17,677 nucleotides of DNA, from NCBI GenBank assembly GCA_017468215.1, contig JAFUJG010000134.1, forward strand, positions 1 through 17,677, given 5' to 3'. How positions within the stretch are numbered: position 1 is the first letter of the stretch; each line of letters begins with the position of its first letter. The notes beneath the pieces were generated by a model that saw only the letters and a program-made list of their open reading frames with translations, was not told the DNA's origin and ran no database searches. The DNA is from Clostridia bacterium. GTDB taxonomy: Bacteria; Bacillota; Clostridia; UMGS1883. Made by a program: the position numbers and the translations under genes. Below, in pieces: positions 1-8,667 of this stretch.

Positions 1-270
1 ACCATCTGCTATATCAAGCAGATTCCGAGTAGCTGTATTTTCTAAATTAGCAAGAACTTTATTCAAAGTGTTATTTTCATACACCCAACAGTCATTCGCA
101 ATACCACCCTCAAGTCGATACTTTATTTTTGTTTCCTCAACAAAAACCTCAAGCCCCTCAAAGCGTACACCCTCGGCGATTGCATCACGCTCAGCAATGG
201 TTTTCTTCGTCATTCTGTCATCAATAGGCACAGGTGCACCCATATTAAAACCTGACACAATTTTAGGCAT
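1..270 (-). CDS. Phage structural or tail-fibre protein, N-terminal part (cut by window edge)
   Basis: This reading frame starts with ATG at 270 and runs off the window at position 1, so only about 90 N-terminal residues are visible. A GGAGG about 8 nt upstream supports the start, and the ATG overlaps the stop of the preceding gene. The visible peptide contains TIAERDAI, RFEGLEVFVEET, YRLEGG and NDCWV. In my knowledge this pattern is typical of the N-terminal virion-attachment region of tail-fibre or other structural proteins in Gram-positive phages. Its place after the tail-hub genes agrees with that. The receptor-binding part would lie outside the window. If the reverse transcriptase at the other end drives a DGR, this gene or one downstream would be a natural target, but no variable repeat is visible here. 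Confidence 0.7.
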   Translation of the reverse strand, partial: MPKIVSGFNMGAPVPIDDRMTKKTIAERDAIAEGVRFEGLEVFVEETKIKYRLEGGIANDCWVYENNTLNKVLANLENTATRNLLDIADG

Positions 271-868
271 TCCTCATTCCTCCTTCCAGTTCCACCGTAA
301 ATTCCATAGGCACAGTTGCCTTATGTGGAAGTGTATACACGTTATAGCCCTCAACAACGCTCTTTTCAAAGTCGTTTATGTAGTCATACCCGCCATCGCC
401 TACAATTGCCGTGATGCACTTACGGCACGCAATACAGTACCGCCCTGCAGGTATTGTAAACGTGGTGACCTTGCTCACATCCATGCTTTCAATCTCTGCA
501 GCACTCATGGGCACCGCTTCGACAATACCAAAGTAAATAAATCCTGCCTTCTTACCGCTTACTTCTCCGAACAAGTTTTCTCTCACTTCAAAAGTCTGTT
601 CCGCTTCCAGCCCCACTTCTTCGCTTGTTACATACCTTATCTGCAGCTTCCCACACACATTTGCCGTAAGCTTCATTGTGTCAGTTTCGCTCAGCTCCAG
701 TATTACAGCATCACCGTCAAGGGTAGTGTCGCAGTCCTGTTTATCACATATCAGCTCTCCGTTTTGCGTTATAATACAGTCAACCTTTGCATCAATCCCA
801 AGCTTTTTGCTGACAGGTATCATTTCACACCCTGCCATACCTCTTACAAACACAATCTTACGTGCCAC
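263..868 (-). CDS. Unknown virion-module protein, 201 aa
   Basis: I do not recognise a family. The frame begins with GTG at 868, overlapping the stop of the 47-codon gene upstream, and its own stop overlaps the next gene's start. It is therefore embedded in the late operon. The protein is acidic, looks rich in beta strands, and has no evident signal peptide or membrane segment. Four cysteines sit in the first half. A second cluster near residues 145-150 (CIACRKC) resembles a half zinc site. The position between the tail-hub protein and a fibre-like gene suggests a minor virion, tail-assembly or fibre-attachment role; this rests on gene order alone. A later ATG (residue 11) is a possible alternative start. 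Confidence 0.75.
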   Translation of the reverse strand: MARKIVFVRGMAGCEMIPVSKKLGIDAKVDCIITQNGELICDKQDCDTTLDGDAVILELSETDTMKLTANVCGKLQIRYVTSEEVGLEAEQTFEVRENLFGEVSGKKAGFIYFGIVEAVPMSAAEIESMDVSKVTTFTIPAGRYCIACRKCITAIVGDGGYDYINDFEKSVVEGYNVYTLPHKATVPMEFTVELEGGMRNA

Positions 869-1001
869 TTTCCGTCACCGCCCCACTTTTCAACTTCTCT
901 ATTTCTTTCTTCAATTTATCCAGTTCAGTGCGTGTATCACGTCTGAACTTGTCAAATTCTTCCCCCAATTCTTCAGAAGTTCTCTCATTTTTTTCATTCA
1001 T
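858..1001 (-). CDS. Small coiled-coil protein, 47 aa
   Basis: The ORF starts with ATG at 1001 inside the last codons of the 714-codon gene and ends with TAA at 858, overlapping the GTG start of the next gene. This arrangement implies translational coupling. The peptide is highly charged, with a continuous heptad-like helix in the middle (FRRDTRTELDKLKKEIEKL), so a short coiled coil is likely. Function is unknown. Its place between the tail-hub gene and the downstream structural genes would suit a small tail-assembly or bridging peptide, which is inference. It is short but has both overlaps and clear helical character, so I think it is real. Confidence 0.65.
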   Translation of the reverse strand: MNEKNERTSEELGEEFDKFRRDTRTELDKLKKEIEKLKSGAVTESGT

Positions 1002-3138
1002 AAGTCAGTGCACCTCCGCTCTTAATTTCCACATCCATGCTTATAAGCTTAAAGTAACCGCTTCCGGTAAATCTCAGCTTTAAAAACCAATCCACAACAT
1101 TTGTAAGGCTGAACTCACATCTCTGCACTTGTATCTTTCCTGTGTTATTCACCCTGGAAGCCGTGTTTACTTTCTCACCAGTATTTTTTACAACCTGTAC
1201 TGTAAATCCACTCTCAGCCCCCAACTCGTACGTAATTCGCACCTTCTGAAGTCTTTTTAAACTAAGTGTGTTTTCTGTCATGGCGTCTGTTGTAAAGCTC
1301 CATGCTCCATAATTCTCGCCCTCAAGCTTTACAAGCTCTCCTGTGTTTGTCACAGCGTACATCTCGCCCGAGAGCACAATCATTTTGCCAATGTCTTTAA
1401 AGTAATCAGAGCTTCTTTCTTCCCACATTCCCAAAAGGAAATCATACTTATAAACATCCTCACCTGTTTTTATAAGCACACTTCTGTCATTGCCAAGCAT
1501 CTGCACATCTTCATACATGTCAACGCCAAGCTCGTCCCCAATCACCCTCGGGAAGCTTCCTCCGTAGGTCCGTATCGCATTTTTACCACAGAAGCACAAC
1601 CTTCCGTACGCCTCACAAATCCCCTGCGGAAATGGTGTGCCTACCGCATAAACATCCTGTATGGTAAATGGGTTGCTTCCGCCGTACACTTCCTGCATAA
1701 ATCCACTCTTTAAAACGCTTATCTTGCCCAGGTATTCACGTATCGCAACAATCGAACCGTCTGCGTTCGCATTGGCCGTTGTGGTTGTCAGCCATGCGTG
1801 CTCTGATGAAATATCAGTAGTTGTGTCAAGCTCCCAACCGTTATAATTGTTATACTCACTGCATATAACCGTGCTACCCACGCTTCCGAACACCCTGCCT
1901 TTATAAAAGGTCACGTGTTCAAACTCAGGCGCCACCGTTTCTTCGTAGTTGAATATGCCTGGGCTTTTCTCCAGGTGCATATAAGTTTCACCAGCACAGG
2001 CAGTTCCATTTATATCGTCATAAGCACGGATTCCCTCGTTTGCTAACATTTCATCAATGTCCAATATTGTAAATGCGTTAAGGTCTGCAAGGCTTTTTAT
2101 TGTTTTTATCTTATTGCCGATATATCCGCTGTCATAGGTAGACGAACTGTTACAATCTTTACTCTTTTCAAAATAGCTGAAACGCACTTCATTTTCAGAA
2201 CGAAGCCATTGCGCAAACACTTGTCTCCTTAATTCTACCCACACTGCCGCCGCCCGACTTGCTCCTGTTTGTTCACAATAATATGGAACGCTTGAAAAGT
2301 ATTTCCACACCTGGTCTGCCTTGCCGTTTTCATCAAAAATCACATAAATTCGGCTGGTGTCAATGTCACTTTCGGCGTCCGCATCCCATAAAAGAGGTAA
2401 AAACTTGTCAACAACTTCAACGCTTCCTGCCGGAAACACAGGCATATAATTTGTATCTGCAACGTCATCCAAATCGCTGTTAAACACACAAACGTTCTTC
2501 TGCACGTCCACAGCAATAGTTTCGGTTTTGTATGTTTCCACAAATGTCAACCGCACCTTCTCTTTCGGGAGATTAGCACTCCTTGCATCTCCGGCAGCAA
2601 TATAGCAAAGCTTACCGTCAACCATTTTTCCGTACACATACCCCTTGTCACAAGCAAGGAACAATTCATCACCACGTGTAACACAGTCATAGACTTTACT
2701 TATTAACCTATCCTCCCATGTAACCGTTGTTATAGCGTTTCCTTCCTCGTCTGTTCCTTCGGTTTCAACACGTTCGGTAAATTTAAACGTCTTTATTACC
2801 TCCGGCACCCGGCTACTTTCCACATTCGGAAAGTCTCTGAACGTCACATTAACCGCTTCGGAAAGCGCTCCACTGTCAAAGGTTGCACGCTTGTTCATAC
2901 CCTTCCACCCGCCTATGTGCTGAACACTGCTCCCCTGTATGGGTATCTCAGCCTTGTTCATAACAACTGCTTCCTCAGGCGGCTCATTCACTTCAAATGT
3001 CGGTACGTTCTTCCGCATACCCAAAGCCTCATGCACAGGGTCTTTCGTTTCTATATTCGCAATGCTTTTTTTTATCCCACCTGTTTTTCGAGTAGGCTCA
3101 TTTACTCCAACATCGGGCACATATTTTTTCAATTTCAT
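994..3138 (-). CDS. Tail-hub / stabilization protein (P22 gp10-like by position), 714 aa
   Basis: A large protein of about 714 residues in the position where P22-like podoviruses carry their tail stabilization or hub protein, directly after the adaptor gene. The body is rich in short beta strands with repeated aromatic and glycine turns (for example FYKGRVFGSVGSTVICSEYN and AYGRLCFCGKNAIRTYGG). This resembles the propeller-like hub proteins I know from podophages; the assignment rests on gene order and general character. Residues 4 to about 67 form three and a half imperfect 19-residue repeats with a VNEP core. The start is ambiguous. ATG at 3138 lies only 1-2 nt after GAGGTG, whereas an in-frame TTG at 3132 has ideal spacing. 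The stop TGA overlaps the next ATG. Confidence 0.8.
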   Translation of the reverse strand: MKLKKYVPDVGVNEPTRKTGGIKKSIANIETKDPVHEALGMRKNVPTFEVNEPPEEAVVMNKAEIPIQGSSVQHIGGWKGMNKRATFDSGALSEAVNVTFRDFPNVESSRVPEVIKTFKFTERVETEGTDEEGNAITTVTWEDRLISKVYDCVTRGDELFLACDKGYVYGKMVDGKLCYIAAGDARSANLPKEKVRLTFVETYKTETIAVDVQKNVCVFNSDLDDVADTNYMPVFPAGSVEVVDKFLPLLWDADAESDIDTSRIYVIFDENGKADQVWKYFSSVPYYCEQTGASRAAAVWVELRRQVFAQWLRSENEVRFSYFEKSKDCNSSSTYDSGYIGNKIKTIKSLADLNAFTILDIDEMLANEGIRAYDDINGTACAGETYMHLEKSPGIFNYEETVAPEFEHVTFYKGRVFGSVGSTVICSEYNNYNGWELDTTTDISSEHAWLTTTTANANADGSIVAIREYLGKISVLKSGFMQEVYGGSNPFTIQDVYAVGTPFPQGICEAYGRLCFCGKNAIRTYGGSFPRVIGDELGVDMYEDVQMLGNDRSVLIKTGEDVYKYDFLLGMWEERSSDYFKDIGKMIVLSGEMYAVTNTGELVKLEGENYGAWSFTTDAMTENTLSLKRLQKVRITYELGAESGFTVQVVKNTGEKVNTASRVNNTGKIQVQRCEFSLTNVVDWFLKLRFTGSGYFKLISMDVEIKSGGALTYE

Positions 3139-3143
3139 TCACC

Positions 3144-3749
3144 TCAACCAAACTGTGGTCTTGTGCTTTCAACCCACGCATCAAAACTCTCACGGTAAGT
3201 ATTGTAGTCATTTGCCCATTTTGCGCTAAGTGCATCCTCATTAACCTGTTTATAAGCCTCTGTTCTGATAGCCGCCATCAACATAGGTATATACTCAGTA
3301 GGGAGCTCAACATTTACTTTGCTCGTCACACCATCAACCTCTGCAGGGCGGTAATTATAATAAATTTCAACATTTCCGGCAAAATCCTTGTTCATAACCA
3401 CGTTTATTGTTCCGTCTTCCCCTTCGTGATAAGTGTTATTATATGCCCCTGCATCTTTAGGCGACGTATGCATAAATGTCTCACCATTACATCTCACAAG
3501 CACAACATCCTCAAACGGAATATCAGTTTCAAGAGTTATTGCTTTTGCTTTTCCTGCTTCTGCATCACTTATATATCCTGTTGTCATAACCTGCTTTTTG
3601 ATAACCTGTGAATACAACTGCCGAAGCTCAACGTTACAAGCCAAAAGCAATATATCATCACTCACGCTCTTGTAACTTTCAACCTCAGTTCTTATCATTT
3701 TAAATATTTTCTCATATGTAAAAGTCTTACTTTCGAACATCTTATTCAC
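3144..3749 (-). CDS. Head-to-tail adaptor protein (podovirus type), 201 aa
   Basis: About 201 residues, placed between the connector-like gene and the large tail-hub gene. The N-terminus is helical (TYEKIFKMIRTEVESY), followed by a beta-rich centre. The C-terminal part reads VELPTEYIPMLMAAIRTEAY, then NEDALSAKWANDYN. A segment of the type 'LPxEYxPxL...A...A....ED...A..W...Y' is what I associate with head-tail adaptors such as P22 gp4 or T7 gp11-like proteins; this is a family-level impression, not an alignment. The start is GTG at 3749, six nt after AAGGAG. An ATG nine nt further in also has an AAAGGTG at good spacing, so the exact N-terminus is open. The stop is followed closely by the hub gene. 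Confidence 0.75.
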   Translation of the reverse strand: MNKMFESKTFTYEKIFKMIRTEVESYKSVSDDILLLACNVELRQLYSQVIKKQVMTTGYISDAEAGKAKAITLETDIPFEDVVLVRCNGETFMHTSPKDAGAYNNTYHEGEDGTINVVMNKDFAGNVEIYYNYRPAEVDGVTSKVNVELPTEYIPMLMAAIRTEAYKQVNEDALSAKWANDYNTYRESFDAWVESTRPQFG

Positions 3750-3770
3750 ACCTTTCTCCTTAGCTCTGCA

Positions 3771-4127
3771 CTAATAGTATTTCGTCATAACCCTTATTTT
3801 GCCCTCGTTCTGCTTTTCTCTTATCCTCTTTTTACCTTCCTCTACACACTTGTAAAAAAGGCCCTTTTTGTTACTGTCTCCTGTTACCAGGTAGCAGATA
3901 TTTTCAATCATCGCAATATGGAACAAATCATTGCACCATATCTTCTCATCACTCACCGTTGTCGGGTGCTTCTTTGCACCTGTGTTAAGCCACAAATACT
4001 TTTCCTCTACAAGCACTTCAAGCTCACTGAGCGTATCTTCCAAAAAGTTTATAAACTTTCTCTCATCAGGCACCGCTTCTTTCGGCACCCTGTAGCATAC
4101 CTTTTCATACAATTCCTTTACGGTCAA
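3771..4127 (-). CDS. Connector / head-completion protein, about 118 aa
   Basis: A small, largely helical protein directly after the capsid gene and its terminator. It is rich in Leu, Glu and Lys and reads like the small head-tail connector proteins that follow the capsid gene in many phages, but I see no diagnostic motif. I chose TTG at 4127 because AAGGTG lies six nt upstream. An in-frame ATG at 4142 exists, but the sequence before it is the terminator U-tract, with no ribosome site. The upstream intrinsic terminator means this and the later tail genes are probably expressed at a lower level than the capsid gene, through read-through. Confidence 0.75.
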   Translation of the reverse strand: MTVKELYEKVCYRVPKEAVPDERKFINFLEDTLSELEVLVEEKYLWLNTGAKKHPTTVSDEKIWCNDLFHIAMIENICYLVTGDSNKKGLFYKCVEEGKKRIREKQNEGKIRVMTKYY

Positions 4128-4146
4128 TTTAATCACCTTCATATAC

Positions 4147-4187
4147 AAAAAACAAAGGCAGGCAAGGCTTTGCCCGCCTTTGTTTTA
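4147..4187 (-). terminator. Intrinsic terminator after the major capsid gene
   Basis: An 11-bp stem pairs AAAACAAAGGC (4149-4159) with GCCTTTGTTTT (4176-4186). A further inner stem GGCAA/TTGCC sits in the loop. On the minus strand it is followed by a run of six T before the connector gene. It lies about 35 bp past the capsid stop. The strength suggests real termination with partial read-through, so capsid mRNA would exceed tail mRNA. Confidence 0.85.
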
Positions 4188-4220
4188 CATCTTAGTTATT
4201 TTCTCTCAAATGCTGTTGCC

Positions 4221-5447
4221 TTACGCAACTGCATTTGCATTCTTAATTCTGATGAAACCGCCGGGGTTCTTGATTATGTAGTTACCGTAAGAAGCCATCA
4301 TAGCCTGGAAGATGCTTGTACCTGCAATTCTCTCAAACACAGGAGTGTCGGGAGTGTCGTTAGTGTAATCAAGCTCATCCATGTGAGGCTCAATATCCTG
4401 TGTGCCAATACCCCAGATTTCGTTCTCAGGAACAAATCTTTCCTGGTATACTGCAATTTCCTTGTCAAGATACTGGAATGTGATAGCCTTATGACCAACC
4501 TTAAGCACGCCTTCGGAAGATTCAAGCTTAACATTTGCAGCCTGAGCATATTCGCTGAATGCGCTGTAAGCCTTACCACCCATGGCAAATACGTCAACCT
4601 TACCATTATGGTCGTCACTTTCATCAAGTGCCTCTCTCAGAATTGTCATTGTGATGTCGTTCTGCGCATCCTTTACAACAGGTCTGAGCCAGGGGTTTTC
4701 TGCCTTGGAAAGACCATGGATGTGAGTAATTTCATCATCAAACACACTGCCGATACCAACAATTTCTCTGCCATGAGAGTTCTGAACTGTCATGAAACAG
4801 CCTTCAGTAATCTTTGCACCCTCATTTGTAAGAAGGGTTACGGTCGCTGTACCGTCAGAGTTTGCGGACACACCGTCAACTCTCGCCTTCTTTACAACAG
4901 GTGCAGAGCCGATAATTGCATTTGATGCATAAATATCAACCAGAATACCTGTGATAATCTGTTTACGGTTAGAGAATGTAATCTCTGTATGCTCGTCATC
5001 CACGACCTTAACACTGGAAATTGTGCCCAGCTTGCCGATGCCGTTGCCCCAGATGGCTCTGCCGATATTCCACTTCGCAGCTGTATATGCACCATTGATT
5101 TCTGTGTCAAGATAATCAATAAGTGTCGCTTCTCTCTTTGCCTTCACTAATCTGTGAAGAAGGTTGATTGCCACAAAGTATTCTGCAGGAGCCTGCTTAA
5201 ACTTCTTATGTGCAACGTTTGCACCTTCGGGTACGGAAAGACCTGTCATGTCACCGAAACCGAAGCCACCGGAAACACCAACGGGAATGGGAGCTTCAAT
5301 ATATTCTTCGCCCTCATAACCCTTGTTGTTCTTCATAATCTTTTCGCTTATAAGCGTGGGGTCTGTCTTTACACCGTTGCGAAATGCTTCGGTGTACTTT
5401 GTCTTTAAAATTTCACTTGCTAATACAAGGTTACTTCCTACTGACAT
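4221..5447 (-). CDS. Major capsid protein, 408 aa
   Basis: A 408-residue protein immediately after the scaffold gene and before a strong terminator, which is the normal site for the most abundant virion protein. The N-terminal region has an arm-like helix (SEILKTKYTEAFRNG) followed by a loop rich in glycine, then AEYFVAINLLHRLVKA. The central part holds a beta-rich insertion (about residues 150-260). The C-terminal part contains DVFAMGGKAYSAFSEY and VYQERFVPENEIWGIG. These are the kinds of segments seen in HK97-fold coat proteins of P22-like and related podophages. Assignment to the fold rests on position, size and character. Start ATG 5447 has AAAGGATG upstream at good spacing. The protein would self-assemble around the scaffold into the procapsid. 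Confidence 0.88.
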   Translation of the reverse strand: MSVGSNLVLASEILKTKYTEAFRNGVKTDPTLISEKIMKNNKGYEGEEYIEAPIPVGVSGGFGFGDMTGLSVPEGANVAHKKFKQAPAEYFVAINLLHRLVKAKREATLIDYLDTEINGAYTAAKWNIGRAIWGNGIGKLGTISSVKVVDDEHTEITFSNRKQIITGILVDIYASNAIIGSAPVVKKARVDGVSANSDGTATVTLLTNEGAKITEGCFMTVQNSHGREIVGIGSVFDDEITHIHGLSKAENPWLRPVVKDAQNDITMTILREALDESDDHNGKVDVFAMGGKAYSAFSEYAQAANVKLESSEGVLKVGHKAITFQYLDKEIAVYQERFVPENEIWGIGTQDIEPHMDELDYTNDTPDTPVFERIAGTSIFQAMMASYGNYIIKNPGGFIRIKNANAVA

Positions 5448-5463
5448 TATTCTTCATCCTTTC

Positions 5464-6459
5464 TCACTTTAAAAACTTTTTTCTGAGCTCTCTCAAGCTC
5501 TTATTTGCCGCATCCATATCTTTTGGAGTGTCAGCCGTATACGGTTCATGCGTTGACAGCGAACTCGAAACAGGCATCGGGGGAAGCTGAGGTGCTTCTT
5601 TAAGCCTTTCAAGTCTGTCCTGCTCAATAGCAGCCTTGAACTCCTCGTTCTTACGGTACAAATCCATAAGCTCGTCCACACTCATGCCTGCCTTGCCCTT
5701 TTCCACAGCCTTCAAGCCCTCATTAATGAGGTAGCCTGCTATTCTCGCCTGCATCGGGTCTTCGTAAGAGGCAAGCACCTTATCTCTGCCGATGAGCGCT
5801 TCAATAACATCTGATTCCTTACCAAAGCCGGGGAACATGTCCTCCATAGCCGTGAGCACCTTAATTGCCTTCTGAACTTTAAGAGCGTGCATTGCCTCAT
5901 CACGTTCTTTTAAGATAGGTGTCGCTTCGCTGCGGAGTGCATTAAAAACGTGTGCCACGAGTTTAGCAGGTATTTCCTTTCTTGCACTTTCATCACCATA
6001 AACAAGTGCCGACATATCAATATCGTCAAAATCATCCATGGCAACAGCAACAACACTTTCCTTACTGAGCTCTCCCGACTGCTCCAAAGCTTTACGAAGG
6101 TTTTCAATTTCTTCCTTCTGCAACTTGTTCTCTGCAATCAAAGCCTGAACGTCAACATTGCCTTCCCCTGTTGGGGTTGCGGGGACTGCTTCAGCGGTAG
6201 ATGAGGTGTCATCATCCCCACCCACTTCGGAACCGTCAAGGTTTTCCACGTTTTCATCAGGAACTTCTTTCGATTCCTCCACGGCAGTTTCTTCTTCTGG
6301 CACATCATCTGCTAACTGAGTAAGCGCTTCATCCGCCTGAGCCTCCTCATCGTTTATTTCCTCTGCAGGTGTCTCGGAAGGCACTTCTGCCATTGCTTCT
6401 TCCTGCAGCTTTTTTAAATATTCAAGCGAATTTTCCTTCGCTTTCTTCATTCCGGGCAT
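5464..6459 (-). CDS. Capsid scaffolding protein, 331 aa
   Basis: Located between the portal and major capsid genes, the classical place for a scaffold. Residues about 25-95 are extremely acidic and low-complexity (many Glu, Asp, Pro, Ala). A predicted coiled coil follows (IAENKLQKEEIENLRKALEQ). The middle is helical, and the C-terminus ends in a strongly basic helix (LRELRKKFLK). A basic C-terminal helix that docks to coat protein is known for P22 gp8 and similar scaffolds; the likeness here is structural, not by alignment. The start ATG at 6459 overlaps the stop of the portal gene, with GGAGAG at normal spacing, implying translational coupling. Confidence 0.85.
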   Translation of the reverse strand: MPGMKKAKENSLEYLKKLQEEAMAEVPSETPAEEINDEEAQADEALTQLADDVPEEETAVEESKEVPDENVENLDGSEVGGDDDTSSTAEAVPATPTGEGNVDVQALIAENKLQKEEIENLRKALEQSGELSKESVVAVAMDDFDDIDMSALVYGDESARKEIPAKLVAHVFNALRSEATPILKERDEAMHALKVQKAIKVLTAMEDMFPGFGKESDVIEALIGRDKVLASYEDPMQARIAGYLINEGLKAVEKGKAGMSVDELMDLYRKNEEFKAAIEQDRLERLKEAPQLPPMPVSSSLSTHEPYTADTPKDMDAANKSLRELRKKFLK

Positions 6460-8442
6460 TTACATCTCTCCTTCCACAGGCATCTGCACAGGTGCTTCTG
6501 CCGCTTTTTTCTCTTTTGCTCTTGCCTCATGTGCCTGGGCATGAGCAAGAATAAGTTTTGCAAACTCAGGGCTCTTGAATTTCAGCACATCATATTCCAT
6601 CGACAAAATAAATCTCTTATGCTCTTCCGCATGTATTTCATCATCGTCATAAGGATTAATGTCGCAGAACATACCGCTTCGCATAAAGGTATTTTCCCTC
6701 TGCGCCGCCTGAATCTGTAATCCGTTAATTCCAAGCATTTCCGAGTAGTTTCCAACCTTCAGCTTTTCAAGCATCATGTTTTTAACTCTCTGAGGCAATT
6801 GTCCGTGTTCATCGTTGTACAGTCCAAGCTGTACAGCTTCCATGAATCTCTGATGCTGCATCTCCTCCGATACAACAAGCTCGTTTTCTGTGTCAAAGTC
6901 AACCTCAAAGCTTGTTATATCCTCACCCGACCATACAATCGCATTGCCTATTCCGTTAAGCCCTACGTGCTTAATAACTCTCGGAAACTTGACAAACTTC
7001 TTGTACATATGAAGCCACATCACGGCAAGCTCCTTTACACTTTCACGTATATAGTCACCTGTCATTGCCATACGGGTGTTGTCAATCTCACGGAGCGATT
7101 CAATTGCATTGCCACTTTTAACACCACTGGGAGCTGCACCAATCATCTGAAGCTGGCTCACCCCTGCAGCGTACTCCATATCGTGCTCCAGAACTTCAAT
7201 CTCCTTCATAACTTCGTTGGGCAACTGTCCGTTCTGTATCACATCGGGTGCACCAAACTCCGGTTCATACGGCAGCACTCCTCCGGGAGGCAATCCTTTC
7301 TGCTCAAACTCATCAAGGTCAATACTACCTTTAGGAGCTTTAAAAGCCTGTATAACACATCTGTCTATGTACTCATGCAATTTGTTTTTTGCACGGTTAT
7401 ATTTCTTCTGCAACGGAATAAGTGTCTCAATAACACTCTTGCCAAAGAACTGACCCGAAACGCTCTTACAAACAACCTGCTTTATGGGTATCTCATCATA
7501 ACCGAGAGGTCCGTCATAAATCAGTGCATTATCATCACCGGGCACGTCCGCCACAACAATAACTCTGCCTTCAGGATGTTCACGGTTCTTTTTCTCGTAA
7601 TAAGTAAAAATCTTTACCGCGTTTTCCTTCGTATCTGTTGTCATAACAGCCTGTACAGAAATCTGTCCGTAACCGAAGGTCTGCAGTTTCGGCGTTATGT
7701 TATAGTGGTTCACAGTCGTACCATTGTATTTAATGCCGTATCTGTCATAAGCATCATTAACACTCATAACCTGCACAACAAGCATGCTCCGCTGATTTTC
7801 AACCTTCTGTGTCATAATGTCATCGGGATAAACTTCATACGGTGAAAGAAGCGAATACTCAATATCTCCCTCGTGGTACTCACGAAGTTTATATTGAATT
7901 TCATTGTTCTCATCCACTTCCTCAATCCATTCCCTGTCGGTAATTATGCCTTTGTCACGGTTCCAACCGCATATCCAGAAGCAGCTTCCGCATATCTCGT
8001 TCCAGACAATAGCCTGATTCTTCATCATGTTAAAATTACTTACATCCTGGTAATACTTCAGAATATTTGTCGATACCTCAGCCTTTGCGTAGTCATCAAT
8101 ATCGTTTCTTCTGGGCTTTACCGTCATGGCGTAATTAATTTTCTGCAAATTAGCAATTCTCGTTTCAATGATAGGTGCAATCTTATTGAACACCTCTCTT
8201 GATTCATACGGTCTGAAAGGGGCTATCTGCCTTATCTCATACCCATTAAAAGTGTTGATTTCGCAATACTGATTTCCCTCATAGAAATTAGCGTTCAATC
8301 TCCACTGCTGTTCATAGGGTATGCGGGCCTTTTTTCGCCTTTCATATTCATCCAGTACAAACTTAACCGTCTCGGCTCTCGCCCGCTTCTCGCTGTACTG
8401 TTCCGCTTCTTCAAGCGTCTTGGGGAACTTAAATCCAAACAT
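6460..8442 (-). CDS. Portal protein, P22-like, 660 aa
   Basis: A 660-residue protein with the look of the P22-type portal family. The N-terminal part carries YEQQWRLNANFYEGNQY, followed by EVFNKIAPIIETRIANLQ, which matches the typical opening of podovirus portals. The middle has IKQVVCKSVSGQFFGKSVIE and LIPLQKKYNRAKNKLHEYID, a segment found near the channel-lining helices. The region from about residue 430 (EVLEHDMEYAAGVSQLQMIG) continues the pattern. The C-terminus is helical, rich in Ala, Lys and Glu. It forms the dodecameric ring through which terminase pumps DNA. The start ATG at 8442 overlaps the stop of the upstream membrane-protein gene (TAATG), and its stop overlaps the scaffold start. 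Confidence 0.92.
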   Translation of the reverse strand: MFGFKFPKTLEEAEQYSEKRARAETVKFVLDEYERRKKARIPYEQQWRLNANFYEGNQYCEINTFNGYEIRQIAPFRPYESREVFNKIAPIIETRIANLQKINYAMTVKPRRNDIDDYAKAEVSTNILKYYQDVSNFNMMKNQAIVWNEICGSCFWICGWNRDKGIITDREWIEEVDENNEIQYKLREYHEGDIEYSLLSPYEVYPDDIMTQKVENQRSMLVVQVMSVNDAYDRYGIKYNGTTVNHYNITPKLQTFGYGQISVQAVMTTDTKENAVKIFTYYEKKNREHPEGRVIVVADVPGDDNALIYDGPLGYDEIPIKQVVCKSVSGQFFGKSVIETLIPLQKKYNRAKNKLHEYIDRCVIQAFKAPKGSIDLDEFEQKGLPPGGVLPYEPEFGAPDVIQNGQLPNEVMKEIEVLEHDMEYAAGVSQLQMIGAAPSGVKSGNAIESLREIDNTRMAMTGDYIRESVKELAVMWLHMYKKFVKFPRVIKHVGLNGIGNAIVWSGEDITSFEVDFDTENELVVSEEMQHQRFMEAVQLGLYNDEHGQLPQRVKNMMLEKLKVGNYSEMLGINGLQIQAAQRENTFMRSGMFCDINPYDDDEIHAEEHKRFILSMEYDVLKFKSPEFAKLILAHAQAHEARAKEKKAAEAPVQMPVEGEM

Positions 8443-8642
8443 TATTCTTCATCCCCCTTGCCTCTCCAATCGTCACGCCATGCCTCGTCTGTCATATTTG
8501 CTCCGATGCCACGCGCCGCTTTTTTCTTTTCCTCGGGCTTGTCACGGCTCCTGTTTGTTTCAAGCGCATGTAAAATCATTCGCTTTTGCCACACATCAAC
8601 CACAAGGACTGCAATCACGGCAATTTCAAACCAAATCCCCAT
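8442..8642 (-). CDS. Small membrane-anchored protein, 66 aa
   Basis: Starts at ATG 8642 with GAGGTGG about eight nt upstream; the longer frame would start inside that ribosome site. The first 20 residues (MGIWFEIAVIAVLVVDVWQK) are one hydrophobic membrane segment. The remainder is a highly charged tail (KPEEKKKAARG, DDWRGKGDEE). The stop overlaps the portal start. Small single-span proteins beside portal genes exist in many phages but their role is not known to me. A holin would be an alternative, although one transmembrane helix plus a long charged tail between the terminase and portal genes is not the usual holin context. Confidence 0.7.
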   Translation of the reverse strand: MGIWFEIAVIAVLVVDVWQKRMILHALETNRSRDKPEEKKKAARGIGANMTDEAWRDDWRGKGDEE

Positions 8643-8667
8643 CGTAATCACCACCTCAAAAAGCTAA

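Noticed and set aside
3918..4925. Long plus-strand frame of 335 codons opposite the connector and capsid genes
   Set aside because: No ribosome site, antisense to well-supported genes, and its length follows from their codon pattern.
6799..7845. Long plus-strand frame of 348 codons opposite the portal gene
   Set aside because: Antisense shadow of the portal gene without start signals or protein-like composition.
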